Assembly: GCA_003367665.1 (NCBI GenBank)
Contig: QKXI01000017.1
Coordinates: 1 to 64,000 of the forward strand
DNA from: Leifsonia sp. ku-ls
GTDB lineage: Bacteria > Actinomycetota > Actinomycetes > Actinomycetales > Microbacteriaceae
Length of the DNA: 64,000 nucleotides
Direction: 5' to 3'
Below the pieces are notes generated by a model. The model ran no database searches, had not been told where the DNA came from, and saw only the letters and a program-made list of their open reading frames with translations. A program made the position numbers and the translations under genes. The first letter of the stretch is position 1, and every line of letters starts with the position of its first letter. Below are positions 51,727 through 58,725 of this stretch, in pieces.

Positions 51727-52132
51727 CCAGGATGCCGCTCGGTCCGCGGAGGTACGTCAGCCGGTAGACGTCCTGGTAGTTCGCGACCCCGCGGAGGGGG
51801 CGGCACCCGTGCTTCGCGGCGACCTCGAGCGCCGCGTCGAGGTCGTCGACCGAGAAGGCGACGCGGTGCATCCCGATCTCGTTCGGGAGCGTCGGCTCGG
51901 TCTCGATCGCATCCGGGTGCAGGTACTCGAACAGCTCGAGGCGTCCGGTGCCGTCGGGGGTCTGCAGCATGGCGATCTTCGCGTGGTTGCCGTCGAGCCC
52001 CACGGCGGTGTCGGCCCACTCCCCTCTGATCGTGTCGCGGCCGATCACCGTCAGCCCCAGGTCGGTGAAGAAGGAGATCGCCTCCTCCAGGTCGCGGACG
52101 GCCATGCCCACGTTCTCCAGTGCGATGGCCAT
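51695..52132 (-). CDS. VOC-family (glyoxalase/bleomycin-resistance-like) protein
   Basis: A 145-residue protein with two beta-alpha-beta-beta-beta repeats: ENVGMAVRDLEEAISFFTDLGL and then IGMHRVAFSVDDLDAALEVAAKHG, with LELFEYLHP and YLRGPSGILVMLAQDL closing each half. Metal ligands could be His87 and nearby Glu residues. Family activities include glyoxalase I, dioxygenases and drug binding; none can be chosen here. It is convergent and overlapping with the universal stress gene and diverges from a small membrane protein gene. Confidence 0.8.
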   Translation of the reverse strand: MAIALENVGMAVRDLEEAISFFTDLGLTVIGRDTIRGEWADTAVGLDGNHAKIAMLQTPDGTGRLELFEYLHPDAIETEPTLPNEIGMHRVAFSVDDLDAALEVAAKHGCRPLRGVANYQDVYRLTYLRGPSGILVMLAQDLTKG

Positions 52133-52219
52133 GCGCGGGATGCTACCAGGGCGCCGATGGTTCCCCTCCGCCGCCTCGTCTGCCAGGATCGACTCCGGAG
52201 ATCACGTGAGGGGGACGCG

Positions 52220-52696
52220 ATGCCGATGATGACGCCGACCGTCGACACGGGGCAGCTCTCGCGGCTGCCGGCGGGTCCGGTCCTGATGCGCATCCGGCGC
52301 CTGATCGTCACGGCCGGCCTGGCCGCGTTCGCCTACACCGTGCTCAGCTCCGGGAGCGCCGGCTCGTGTTCGGACGGCGTGACGTCGGCGGACGGGGTCG
52401 TGACGCCGACGACGTGCGCGCACCTCGCCCTGCGACCCAGCTGGGCGGTCTACGCCGCGCTCGCCGTGATCGTCTTCGTCGCGATCGGCCGCGTGGCCCG
52501 GCGAGCGGAGACGGTGGAGGCCGCGCGACGCATCCTCGACAGGGCGGCGGTCGCGATCGTCGTGATCGTGCTCGTCTCCGCCGCCGTCGGCCTGGTCTGG
52601 ATCATGACCCTGTCGCCGCAGTCGCTCACCGACGGGAGCGCCGTCCTGTTCCCCTTCCCGTTCAGCTCGGCGGAGCTCACCATCACCCACGAGTGA
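52220..52696 (+). CDS. Three-pass membrane protein, 158 residues
   Basis: No named family recognised. The protein has three hydrophobic segments, about residues 27-42 (IVTAGLAAFAYTVLSS), 78-95 (WAVYAALAVIVFVAIGRV) and 112-132 (AVAIVVIVLVSAAVGLVWIM). The outside loop between the first two carries two Cys (GSCSDG and PTTCAH) that could form a disulfide. GAGGGGGACGCG precedes the ATG. It diverges from the VOC gene and is 87 bases upstream of the nitronate-monooxygenase-like gene. Confidence 0.65.
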   Translation: MPMMTPTVDTGQLSRLPAGPVLMRIRRLIVTAGLAAFAYTVLSSGSAGSCSDGVTSADGVVTPTTCAHLALRPSWAVYAALAVIVFVAIGRVARRAETVEAARRILDRAAVAIVVIVLVSAAVGLVWIMTLSPQSLTDGSAVLFPFPFSSAELTITHE

Positions 52697-52783
52697 CCGC
52701 GCGCGGCCGGTGCCGCGGGGGCTAGGATCGTGCCGCGACCGTTGCGGCAGCGCAACCACCGCGGCGGAGAGAGGGATGCCCTG

Positions 52784-53851
52784 ATGGACCTGACCACCCT
52801 GCTCGGCATCGAGACGCCGATCGTGCTCGGACCGTTCGGCGGTATGTCGTCGGTCGAGCTCACCGCGGCTGTCAGCGAGGCGGGCGGCCTCGGCTCGTTC
52901 GGCCTCTACGGCCTCGGGCCCGACCGGATCGCGGAGGTCGCCCGCGAGGTGCGCGAGCGCACCGCGCGCCCGTTCGCGCTGAACCTGTGGCTGCCGTTCC
53001 GGCGGCCGGGGGAGCCGGCGCCGGGCGAGGGCTTCGACCGCGGCGACTACGACCGCGCCGTCGACGCGCTCCGGCCGCTGTTCGCGCAGGCCGGGGCGGA
53101 GGTCCCGTCGTGGCCGGTCGCGCCGCTCCCGGACTTCCACGCGCAGCTCGACGCCGTCTTCGCGGCCCGGCCCGCCGTCCTGAGCCTGGTCTTCGGCGTC
53201 CCATCGCCCGAGCTGGTGGAGGAGGCCCACCGTCGCGGCATCCGCGTGGTCGGCACGGCGACGACTGTGCCGGAGGCGGTCGCCCTGCAGCAGGGCGGCG
53301 TGGATGCGATCGTCGCCTCGGGCGCGGAGGCGGCCGGTCACCGTCCGTCGTTCCTCGCCGACCCGGAGGCGGGGCTGGTGGGCGGCCTCTCGCTCCTCCC
53401 GCAGGTGGTCGACGCGGTCGACGTGCCGGTCATCGCGGCGGGAGGCATCGCCGACCGCCGCGGCGTGGCGGCGGCGTTCGCGCTGGGCGCGGACGGCGTG
53501 CAGGTCGGCTCGGCCTTCCTGGCCACGCGCCAGTCCGTCGCACCCCCGGTGCACCGCGAGCGCATCCGCTCGGCGCAGGCGCACGACACGGTGCTCACGC
53601 GGGCCATGAGCGGCCGGGCGGCTCGCGGCCTGCCGAACCGCGCCGTCCGGTCGATCGAGCAGTCGGCGGCCATCGCGCCGTTCCCACTGCAGAACATCCT
53701 CACCGGCGTCTTCCGCCGCGCCGCGTCGCAACGGGGAGACGCGGAGCTGCTGTCGCTGTGGATGGGACAGAGCGCGGGCCTCTCCCGTCACGACGACGCC
53801 GCCGACGTGTTCGCCGAGCTGGCCGCCGGGGTGCCGGGTGCGCGATCCTGA
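52784..53851 (+). CDS. Nitronate monooxygenase/2-nitropropane dioxygenase family flavoprotein
   Basis: The 355-residue TIM-barrel flavoprotein shows PIVLGPFGGMSSVELTAAVS at the N-terminus, VFGVPSPELVEEAHRRGIRV, the likely catalytic His in ASGAEAAGHRPSF, and the FMN-phosphate loops VPVIAAGGIADRRGVAAAF and GADGVQVGSAFLAT. Family members oxidise alkyl nitronates, or act as enoyl reductases. ATG 52784 with GAGAGGG upstream is chosen; an earlier in-frame ATG lacks family similarity. A small zinc-ribbon frame overlaps its last 14 bases. Confidence 0.85.
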   Translation: MDLTTLLGIETPIVLGPFGGMSSVELTAAVSEAGGLGSFGLYGLGPDRIAEVAREVRERTARPFALNLWLPFRRPGEPAPGEGFDRGDYDRAVDALRPLFAQAGAEVPSWPVAPLPDFHAQLDAVFAARPAVLSLVFGVPSPELVEEAHRRGIRVVGTATTVPEAVALQQGGVDAIVASGAEAAGHRPSFLADPEAGLVGGLSLLPQVVDAVDVPVIAAGGIADRRGVAAAFALGADGVQVGSAFLATRQSVAPPVHRERIRSAQAHDTVLTRAMSGRAARGLPNRAVRSIEQSAAIAPFPLQNILTGVFRRAASQRGDAELLSLWMGQSAGLSRHDDAADVFAELAAGVPGARS

Positions 53852-53993
53852 CGAGGCTGCGGTCGGCGGGCGGCCCGCCGACGGAGGGGAGGACGCGGGC
53901 GGCGACGCCGCGTGCTGGCTCTCGTCGGTCTGCCCCGAGTGCGGCGCTTTCCGTGAGGGTGCGGGGCGCTGCTGGCGCTGCGGGGCCGAATAG
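53838..53993 (+). CDS. Small zinc-ribbon protein, 51 residues
   Basis: A GTG-started frame overlaps the end of the nitronate-monooxygenase-like gene and ends in TAG at 53991. The first half is Gly/Asp/Ala-rich and the second half reads CWLSSVCPECGAFREGAGRC and WRCGAE, with two CxxC pairs spaced as in a zinc ribbon. The Cys-rich pattern would be hard to keep by chance in this GC-rich sequence. There is no strong ribosome site, so translation may depend on coupling to the preceding gene. Confidence 0.5.
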   Translation: MRDPDEAAVGGRPADGGEDAGGDAACWLSSVCPECGAFREGAGRCWRCGAE

Positions 53994-54029
53994 GCGACCG
54001 CGCCCGCGACCGGGCCCTACGGTGGAGAG

Positions 54030-54773
54030 GTGACCGATCCCTTTGTCCGCGCCCTGGTCGTGTCGACCCACCTCGTCCGTGGGAGCGACAGCCGCGATGA
54101 CGACGGCCTGAGCTGGTTCCACACCGGTGCGCCGCACGAGGAGCTCGGGGGCGTGCTGCTCGCCTCCCCCGACCGGATCGACGAAGGCCTCGCCGCGATG
54201 GCCGGGCGTCCGGCCCTCTGGCACTCGTGGCCGGGCGACGAGCGCTACGACGTCGAGGGGCAGCTGCGGCGGCGCGGGTTCCGCTTCGTCGAGGAGGAGC
54301 CGGTCATGGTGCTCGACCTCGACGATGCCGCCGCGGTCCCGTCCGAACCGTCCGCGAGCGTCGAGCTGCGCGAGGTCGACGACGAGGCCGGCCTCGCGGA
54401 GTGGGTGCGGGTGTGGACCGGCGCCGAGCCCGTTCCCGGCATCGTGTCCGCGCTCGCCGCCGCGGGCCTGGGGGACGGCCGCAGCGTCCACCACCTCCTC
54501 GCCGCCATCGACGGGAACGCCGTCGGCTGCGCGGCGGCCGTCGTCGCGGAGGACGCCGTCGCCGTCGAGCACGTGGTGACCGCCGCGCCCCACCGCGGGC
54601 GCGGCGTCGGGACGGCGCTCACCGCGGCCGTGGTGGAACGGGGGCGCGTCGCCGGGGCACGTCGCGCCGTTCTCACGGCGTCGCCGGACGGGCTCGGGCT
54701 GTACCGGAGGCTGGGGTTCCAGGAGCGCGGCCGGGTGCGGCGGTTCACGGCGCCCGGGGACCACACCGCGTGA
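54030..54773 (+). CDS. GNAT-family N-acetyltransferase
   Basis: The 247-residue product has an N-terminal half of about 105 residues (SWFHTGAPHEELGGVLLA, LWHSWPGDERYDVEGQLRRRGF) and a C-terminal GNAT domain with VEHVVTAAPHRGRGVGTALTAAV, where RGRGVGT is the acetyl-CoA phosphate loop, and LYRRLGFQERGRVRRF. Two tandem GNAT-like units are common in actinobacteria. The start is GTG at 54030, directly after GGAGAG. The acceptor substrate cannot be told. It ends 10 bases from the stop of a convergent small gene. Confidence 0.85.
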   Translation: MTDPFVRALVVSTHLVRGSDSRDDDGLSWFHTGAPHEELGGVLLASPDRIDEGLAAMAGRPALWHSWPGDERYDVEGQLRRRGFRFVEEEPVMVLDLDDAAAVPSEPSASVELREVDDEAGLAEWVRVWTGAEPVPGIVSALAAAGLGDGRSVHHLLAAIDGNAVGCAAAVVAEDAVAVEHVVTAAPHRGRGVGTALTAAVVERGRVAGARRAVLTASPDGLGLYRRLGFQERGRVRRFTAPGDHTA

Positions 54774-54783
54774 GCGCGACGCC

Positions 54784-54957
54784 TCAGTAGTCCTCCCGCC
54801 GATCCTGCTCGGCGTCGGCCACCGGCTCCACCTCCGACAGCTCGAGAAGCGCCGCGCGCAGCTGCCGGATGAGCCATTCCTCCGACGCCTCGCCGCTCGC
54901 CACCACGGAGTCGAGCCGGGCGAGGCGTTCGTTCGCGGAACCGTGAAGGTCGTCCAC
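54784..54957 (-). CDS. Small helical protein, 57 residues
   Basis: A GTG-started frame preceded by GGAGGAC at good spacing. The product is helical and acidic: DDLHGSANERLARLDSVVAS, then EEWLIRQLRAALLELSEVE, ending EQDRREDY. I recognise no family. It lies on the same strand as DUF2200 and telA, 52 bases downstream, and may be the last gene of that operon. Ribosome site and composition support it; it is still a weak call because of its length. Confidence 0.5.
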   Translation of the reverse strand: MDDLHGSANERLARLDSVVASGEASEEWLIRQLRAALLELSEVEPVADAEQDRREDY

Positions 54958-55009
54958 GATGTCCTCCGATCGGGTCAGGTCTCGGCCACGAGGGCCGCGT
55001 GCTGCGAGG

Positions 55010-55399
55010 CTAGCGGCCGGGGGCGTCGTCGGCCAGGGCCGGCTCCGAGCTCCCGCGCAGGATCGACGACATCTTCTTGCCGCGGGCCACCTCGTCGACG
55101 AGCTTGTCCATCCACCGGATGCGCTGCAGGAGCGGGTCCTCGATCTGCTCCACCCGCACCCCGCAGATCACGCCGGTGATCAGGGAGGCGTCGGGGTTCA
55201 TTCTGGGCGCCCGAGCGAAGAAGGCCTCGAGGTCGCGGCCGTCGTCGATCGCCGCCCGCAGGCCGTCCCGGTCGTAGCCGGTCAGCCAGCGGATGACGGT
55301 GTCGACGTCGTCCGCGCTGCGGCCTTTGCGCTCCACCTTCGCCACGTAGAGGGGATGGATGCTCGCGAAGCTCATCCGGAACACCCGGTCCGCCGTCAT
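55010..55399 (-). CDS. DUF2200 family protein
   Basis: The 129-residue product matches DUF2200: RVFRMSFASIHPLYVAKVERKG, DTVIRWLTGYDRDGL, FFARAPRMNPDASLITGVICGVRVEQIEDPLLQRIRWMDKL in consecutive blocks, and KLVDEVARGKKMSSILRG. The function is unknown. The ATG overlaps the telA stop (ATGA), so it is co-translated with telA. Many DUF2200 proteins occur singly; pairing with telA may hint at a shared stress response. Confidence 0.85.
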   Translation of the reverse strand: MTADRVFRMSFASIHPLYVAKVERKGRSADDVDTVIRWLTGYDRDGLRAAIDDGRDLEAFFARAPRMNPDASLITGVICGVRVEQIEDPLLQRIRWMDKLVDEVARGKKMSSILRGSSEPALADDAPGR

Positions 55400-56571
55400 C
55401 ACGGCCTCCGTTCCGCCGTCGGCCGCGACCGGCGCAGGTACTGCCGGGAGCGCGCGATCTGCTGGTCGAGCGCGTCCACCGTCCGTTCCATGCTGCCGAT
55501 CGCCTCGTTCCGATAGGTGTCGATGCTGTCCATCGTCGCGAAGACGTCGTCGAACGCGCGCTGCAGCACCTCGACGTCGACGGCGGACGAGGTCTGCTCC
55601 TTCTGCACCTGCTCCGTCTGGTTGCGCAGCACCTCTCCGGTGCGGCCGATGAGCGCGTTCGTGCTCTGGTGCAGCGACGACAGCTGATCGATGACCAGGC
55701 GCTGGTTCTCCAGGGCCTGCGCCACCACGACGGCGGTGCGCAGCGCCGAGACGGTCGTCGTCTTCGCCCGGTCGACGCCCTTGATGAGCTCGACGTTGTT
55801 CTTCTTGATCACGTCGAGCTCGAGGTACGCCTGCACCGACACGGCGATCTGGGTGGTGAGGTCCTGCCGGCGCTGACGGATCGGGAACAGCGCCTCCTTC
55901 TCCAGCAGCGTCGCCCGCTCGGGGTCGGTCATCCGCAGCTCCGCGGCGGCGTCGACGGTGGCGCGGTCGAGCGCCGCGGTCAGCACGACGTACTCGTTCA
56001 GCCGCTCCGTGGTCTTCCAGAGCGCGGCACGCTCCTTCTCGATCTTTACGTTGTCGCGGCGCAGCCACTCCTCGCCGTGGTCCAGGGCGGCGACGATGCC
56101 GTCGAGCTGCTTCTGCGCAGACTCGAACCGCTGCACGTACGCGCGCAGACGTCGGCCGCCCGGTACACGGGCAAGCATGCGGTTGCGCCCGCTGAGGTGC
56201 TGCGGGTCGAAGTCGGTCACGGTCGCGCGCAGCTCCTGCAGCGTCCGGATGACGCCGTACTGCGGGTCGGTGCGGATCTGCTTGCCGCGCGCGGCGGCGA
56301 GGGAGGCGGCGGGCCGGTCGAGCAGCTGCCGGGAGGCGTCGCTCGACGCCCGCATCTCGGCGTCGCCGAGGTGCGAGAAGCCGGTGATCTTGCGGGTGAA
56401 GGCCTCGCTGCCCGGCTCCGCCGCGGCGAGCTCGCGGATGAAGTCGCGCGCCCGCGTCTCCAGCTCCGCCTCCCGCTCCGGCGAGACCGCGACCATGCCG
56501 ACGGCCTGCTCCTCCGGCAGCTCCGGCACGGCCTCCGGCGGCCGCAACGGTTCCTCGGGTGCGACGTTCAT
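55399..56571 (-). CDS. telA: TelA/toxic-anion-resistance-family protein
   Basis: The 390-residue coiled-coil-rich protein belongs to the TelA family (PF05816). Characteristic blocks are DRPAASLAAARG, VIRTLQELRATVTDFDP, ALWKTTERLNEYVVLTAAL, RRQDLTTQIAVSVQAYLELD and ELIKGVDRAKTTTVSALRTA. It is cytoplasmic and all-helical. Members were named for tellurite resistance, but in most bacteria the job is a general envelope or antibiotic stress response. GGAGGAG lies 6 bases before the ATG, inside one arm of an 11-base inverted repeat; a CGATATATCG palindrome sits between the arms. Confidence 0.9.
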   Translation of the reverse strand: MNVAPEEPLRPPEAVPELPEEQAVGMVAVSPEREAELETRARDFIRELAAAEPGSEAFTRKITGFSHLGDAEMRASSDASRQLLDRPAASLAAARGKQIRTDPQYGVIRTLQELRATVTDFDPQHLSGRNRMLARVPGGRRLRAYVQRFESAQKQLDGIVAALDHGEEWLRRDNVKIEKERAALWKTTERLNEYVVLTAALDRATVDAAAELRMTDPERATLLEKEALFPIRQRRQDLTTQIAVSVQAYLELDVIKKNNVELIKGVDRAKTTTVSALRTAVVVAQALENQRLVIDQLSSLHQSTNALIGRTGEVLRNQTEQVQKEQTSSAVDVEVLQRAFDDVFATMDSIDTYRNEAIGSMERTVDALDQQIARSRQYLRRSRPTAERRP

Positions 56572-56579
56572 GCGCTGCT

Positions 56580-56641
56580 CCTCCCCACGCGGTGACAGTC
56601 GGTGCTGACACGATATATCGCGATTGCGGCGCGTGGGGAGG
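56580..56641 (-). promoter_or_regulatory. Inverted repeat and CGATATATCG palindrome upstream of telA
   Basis: CCTCCCCACGC (56580-56590) and GCGTGGGGAGG (56631-56641) are perfect 11-base arms. The start-proximal arm covers most of the telA ribosome site. Between them lies CGATATATCG (56611-56620), a perfect AT-rich palindrome extended by the overlapping ATCGCGAT. The palindrome is likely an operator or promoter core; whether both arms are in the mRNA depends on where transcription starts. Confidence 0.5.
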
Positions 56642-56717
56642 GGTCGCAGGGAACACTCAGGGCCGTGGCGCCCGCTGTCTAGCCACCGTCTCCGGGCGGC
56701 GCGTAGCCTCCGGGGCC

Positions 56718-57080
56718 ATGAACAGGATGCGCACGGCCGGCGCGACGGCCATCTTCGCGGTCCTCCTGCTGTCCGGGTGCAGTCCGCAGGGCGGGACCGA
56801 CGTCTCGGGCAAGTGGGGGAGCACCGACCCGGGCCAGCCGAACCTGATCGTCAACGCCGACGGCTCCTACAGCGGATCGGACGGCTGCAACACCATGACC
56901 GGCAAGGGCACGATCTCCGGCAACACGCTCGAGCTCGGCAACGCCGCAATGACTCAGAAGCAGTGCACGGACGTGAACACGTGGATGTCGAAGGCGTCCA
57001 AAGGCACCGTCGACGGCAACACCATGACGATGTACGACGCGTCCGGGAAGTCGATCGGGCGGCTCGACCGCGACGACTGA
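56718..57080 (+). CDS. META-domain-like lipoprotein
   Basis: A 120-residue secreted lipoprotein with lipobox LLSGC (Cys22). The mature part has the small beta-barrel pattern of META/HslJ-like domains: VSGKWGSTDPGQPNLIVN, GSYSGSDGCNTMTGKGTISG, and KSIGRLDRDD at the end. The two Cys residues in DGCNTM and QKQCTD may form a disulfide. Function is unknown. It stands alone between the divergent telA operon and a kinase-like gene. Confidence 0.8.
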   Translation: MNRMRTAGATAIFAVLLLSGCSPQGGTDVSGKWGSTDPGQPNLIVNADGSYSGSDGCNTMTGKGTISGNTLELGNAAMTQKQCTDVNTWMSKASKGTVDGNTMTMYDASGKSIGRLDRDD

Positions 57081-57156
57081 GCGCCGGCGCACGGTGCCGG
57101 AATGGGCGGCGTGCGCGTAGCGTTCCTGCTGTCGGAGGCGACGGAAGGAGCGTGCG

Positions 57157-57639
57157 GTGAGCGAGACCGGCGAGGTGGGGACCGAGACCCGGGGGTTCTT
57201 CGCGGAGGTGGCGAAGGAGTTCCTGCAGCACTACGCGCGCGGGCCGCGTTTCGTCGCGGTGACCGGCGTGCCCGCTGCCGACTCGGCCCGCGTGGCCGAC
57301 CGTTTCGCGGCGGCGCTGCGCGAGGCGGGCCAGGAGGCCGACCGGACGACACGTCACCCGGACACCCCGGCCGACGGCTTCCGGGAGGACGTCGTCGCGC
57401 CGTTCCGCCCCAGGGACGCGGTGCTCGTCGTCGACGGCCCGGACCTCCTCGGCCCCGACTTCCGCGGCTTCTGGAACTTCTCGCTGCGGGTCGAGCACGA
57501 CCCGGAGCGCAGCCCCGACTGGTCGTTCGTGACGACCGGCCAGAAGGACCCGCTCGGCGCGCCGCGCGAGGTCGCGTCCGTCCTGCTGGACGACACCGAC
57601 CCCGAGCGGCCGCGCCGGCTGTGGGCCGACTCCTGCTGA
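57157..57639 (+). CDS. Uridine-kinase-like protein without a P-loop
   Basis: The 160-residue protein keeps the layout of actinobacterial uridine-kinase-like proteins: a strand and helix at RFVAVTGVPAADSARVADRFAAAL in two blocks, and a Walker B-like strand AVLVVDGPDLLGPDF followed by WNFSLRVE. However, the Walker A position reads GVPAADSA with no GK(S/T), so it should not bind ATP in the normal way. It may be a non-catalytic relative or an unrelated nucleotide-like fold. The start is GTG with AAGGAG 6 bases upstream. Confidence 0.6.
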   Translation: MSETGEVGTETRGFFAEVAKEFLQHYARGPRFVAVTGVPAADSARVADRFAAALREAGQEADRTTRHPDTPADGFREDVVAPFRPRDAVLVVDGPDLLGPDFRGFWNFSLRVEHDPERSPDWSFVTTGQKDPLGAPREVASVLLDDTDPERPRRLWADSC

Positions 57640-57657
57640 GCGGCCCGGGCGCCCGAC

Positions 57658-57673
57658 GCTAGGGCAGCCTAGC
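57658..57673. terminator. Small stem-loop between convergent genes
   Basis: GCTAGG (57658-57663) and CCTAGC (57668-57673) form a perfect six-base stem with a GCAG loop in the 42-base gap between the kinase-like gene and the convergent LysR gene. It could act in both directions; the stem is short. Confidence 0.4.
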
Positions 57674-57681
57674 CGCACCCT

Positions 57682-58569
57682 TCACCCCAACGAGTCGAGC
57701 TCCTCGTGCACGAACCGGGCGAACTGCTCCGCCGCCGCCGACTGTGACCGCGTCCGGTTGCGCGCGAGTCCGATGATGCGCGTCGCCTCGTCCCGGAGCG
57801 GCACCGCGACGATGCCCGGCTCCGCGGGCGTGTCGGGGATCAGCGCGACGCCGACCGCGTCGCGGACCAGGCCCCGCAGGGTGGAGAGCTCGCTCACCTC
57901 GATCACCGGGTCCATGACGATGCCGTGGGCGGCGAAGTAGGCGTCCGCGATGTGCCGCAGACCGGAGCCGGTGCGGAGGGCGACGAGGTCGTACGGTTCG
58001 AGGTCCGGCACGCTCACGGCGTCGCGGCCGGCGAGCGGGTGGCCCTCCGGGACGCCGAGCACCAGTCGCTCCGCCGTGAGCGGCAGCCACTCGATCTCGG
58101 GGTCGCGCGGGTCGGGGCTGAGGAAGGCGACGTCGGAGGCGCCGTCGCGCAGGGCGTCGAGCACCGTGTCCGCGGTGCCGCCGCGGAGCACGAACCGGAT
58201 GTCGGGGAACAGCGCGCGGTACTCGCTGATCACGCGCGGGATGAGCCAGCCGCCGAACGACGACACGTAACCGATGGACACCGTCCCGCCGGAGGGATCG
58301 CGCAGGGCCGCGATGCGGGCGCGGGCGTTCTCCAGCTCCGACTCGGCCCGGACCGCGTGCGCCAGCAGGATCTCGCCGTACTGGTTCAACTCCAGGTGCC
58401 CGCGGCGGCGGTCGAACAGCTCGACGCCCATCTCCTGCTCCAGCCGGGCCAGGGAGCGGGTCAGCGTCGACTGCGAGACGCCGAGGGTCTCGGCGGCGAG
58501 GGCGGGGTGGCCCTCCGCGGCCAGGGCCCGGAAGTGGGCGATCTCGTCGATCCGCATGACTCTCATCAT
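57682..58569 (-). CDS. LysR-family transcriptional regulator
   Basis: The 295-residue product has an N-terminal helix-turn-helix (IDEIAHFRALAAEGHPALAAE, TLGVSQSTLTRSLARLEQEM) and a ligand domain beginning VSIGYVSSFGGWLIPRVISEY. The profile is that of the CbbR/CynR-like regulators whose second domain starts with GYVSS. Starts at 58569 or 58557 are both possible. It diverges from the large nuclease/nucleotidase gene across 156 bases, but a regulatory link is not shown. Confidence 0.85.
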   Translation of the reverse strand: MMRVMRIDEIAHFRALAAEGHPALAAETLGVSQSTLTRSLARLEQEMGVELFDRRRGHLELNQYGEILLAHAVRAESELENARARIAALRDPSGGTVSIGYVSSFGGWLIPRVISEYRALFPDIRFVLRGGTADTVLDALRDGASDVAFLSPDPRDPEIEWLPLTAERLVLGVPEGHPLAGRDAVSVPDLEPYDLVALRTGSGLRHIADAYFAAHGIVMDPVIEVSELSTLRGLVRDAVGVALIPDTPAEPGIVAVPLRDEATRIIGLARNRTRSQSAAAEQFARFVHEELDSLG

Positions 58570-58725
58570 GGCGCATGGCGAACGTCACCCGGCCGGTGCT
58601 CAAATGAGCGGTCTACCCCTGAACGAGTTTTCTGTACGTTCACACACGAGAAACAGTCCCGTTCGACGGACTCTCTACGTTGGCCGCGGACTCATCCCAC
58701 GCACCTCACCGACTTGAGGAGAACA

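Noticed and set aside
58600-58660. A possible Pho box (GTTCACACAC) upstream of the nuclease/nucleotidase gene
   Set aside because: Only one half-site is visible; the expected direct repeat at 11-base spacing is missing, so phosphate control stays a hypothesis.
57925-58725. An N-terminal extension of the nuclease frame upstream of 58726
   Set aside because: It overlaps the LysR gene on the other strand and has no family pattern, whereas ATG 58726 has an ideal ribosome site followed by a signal peptide.
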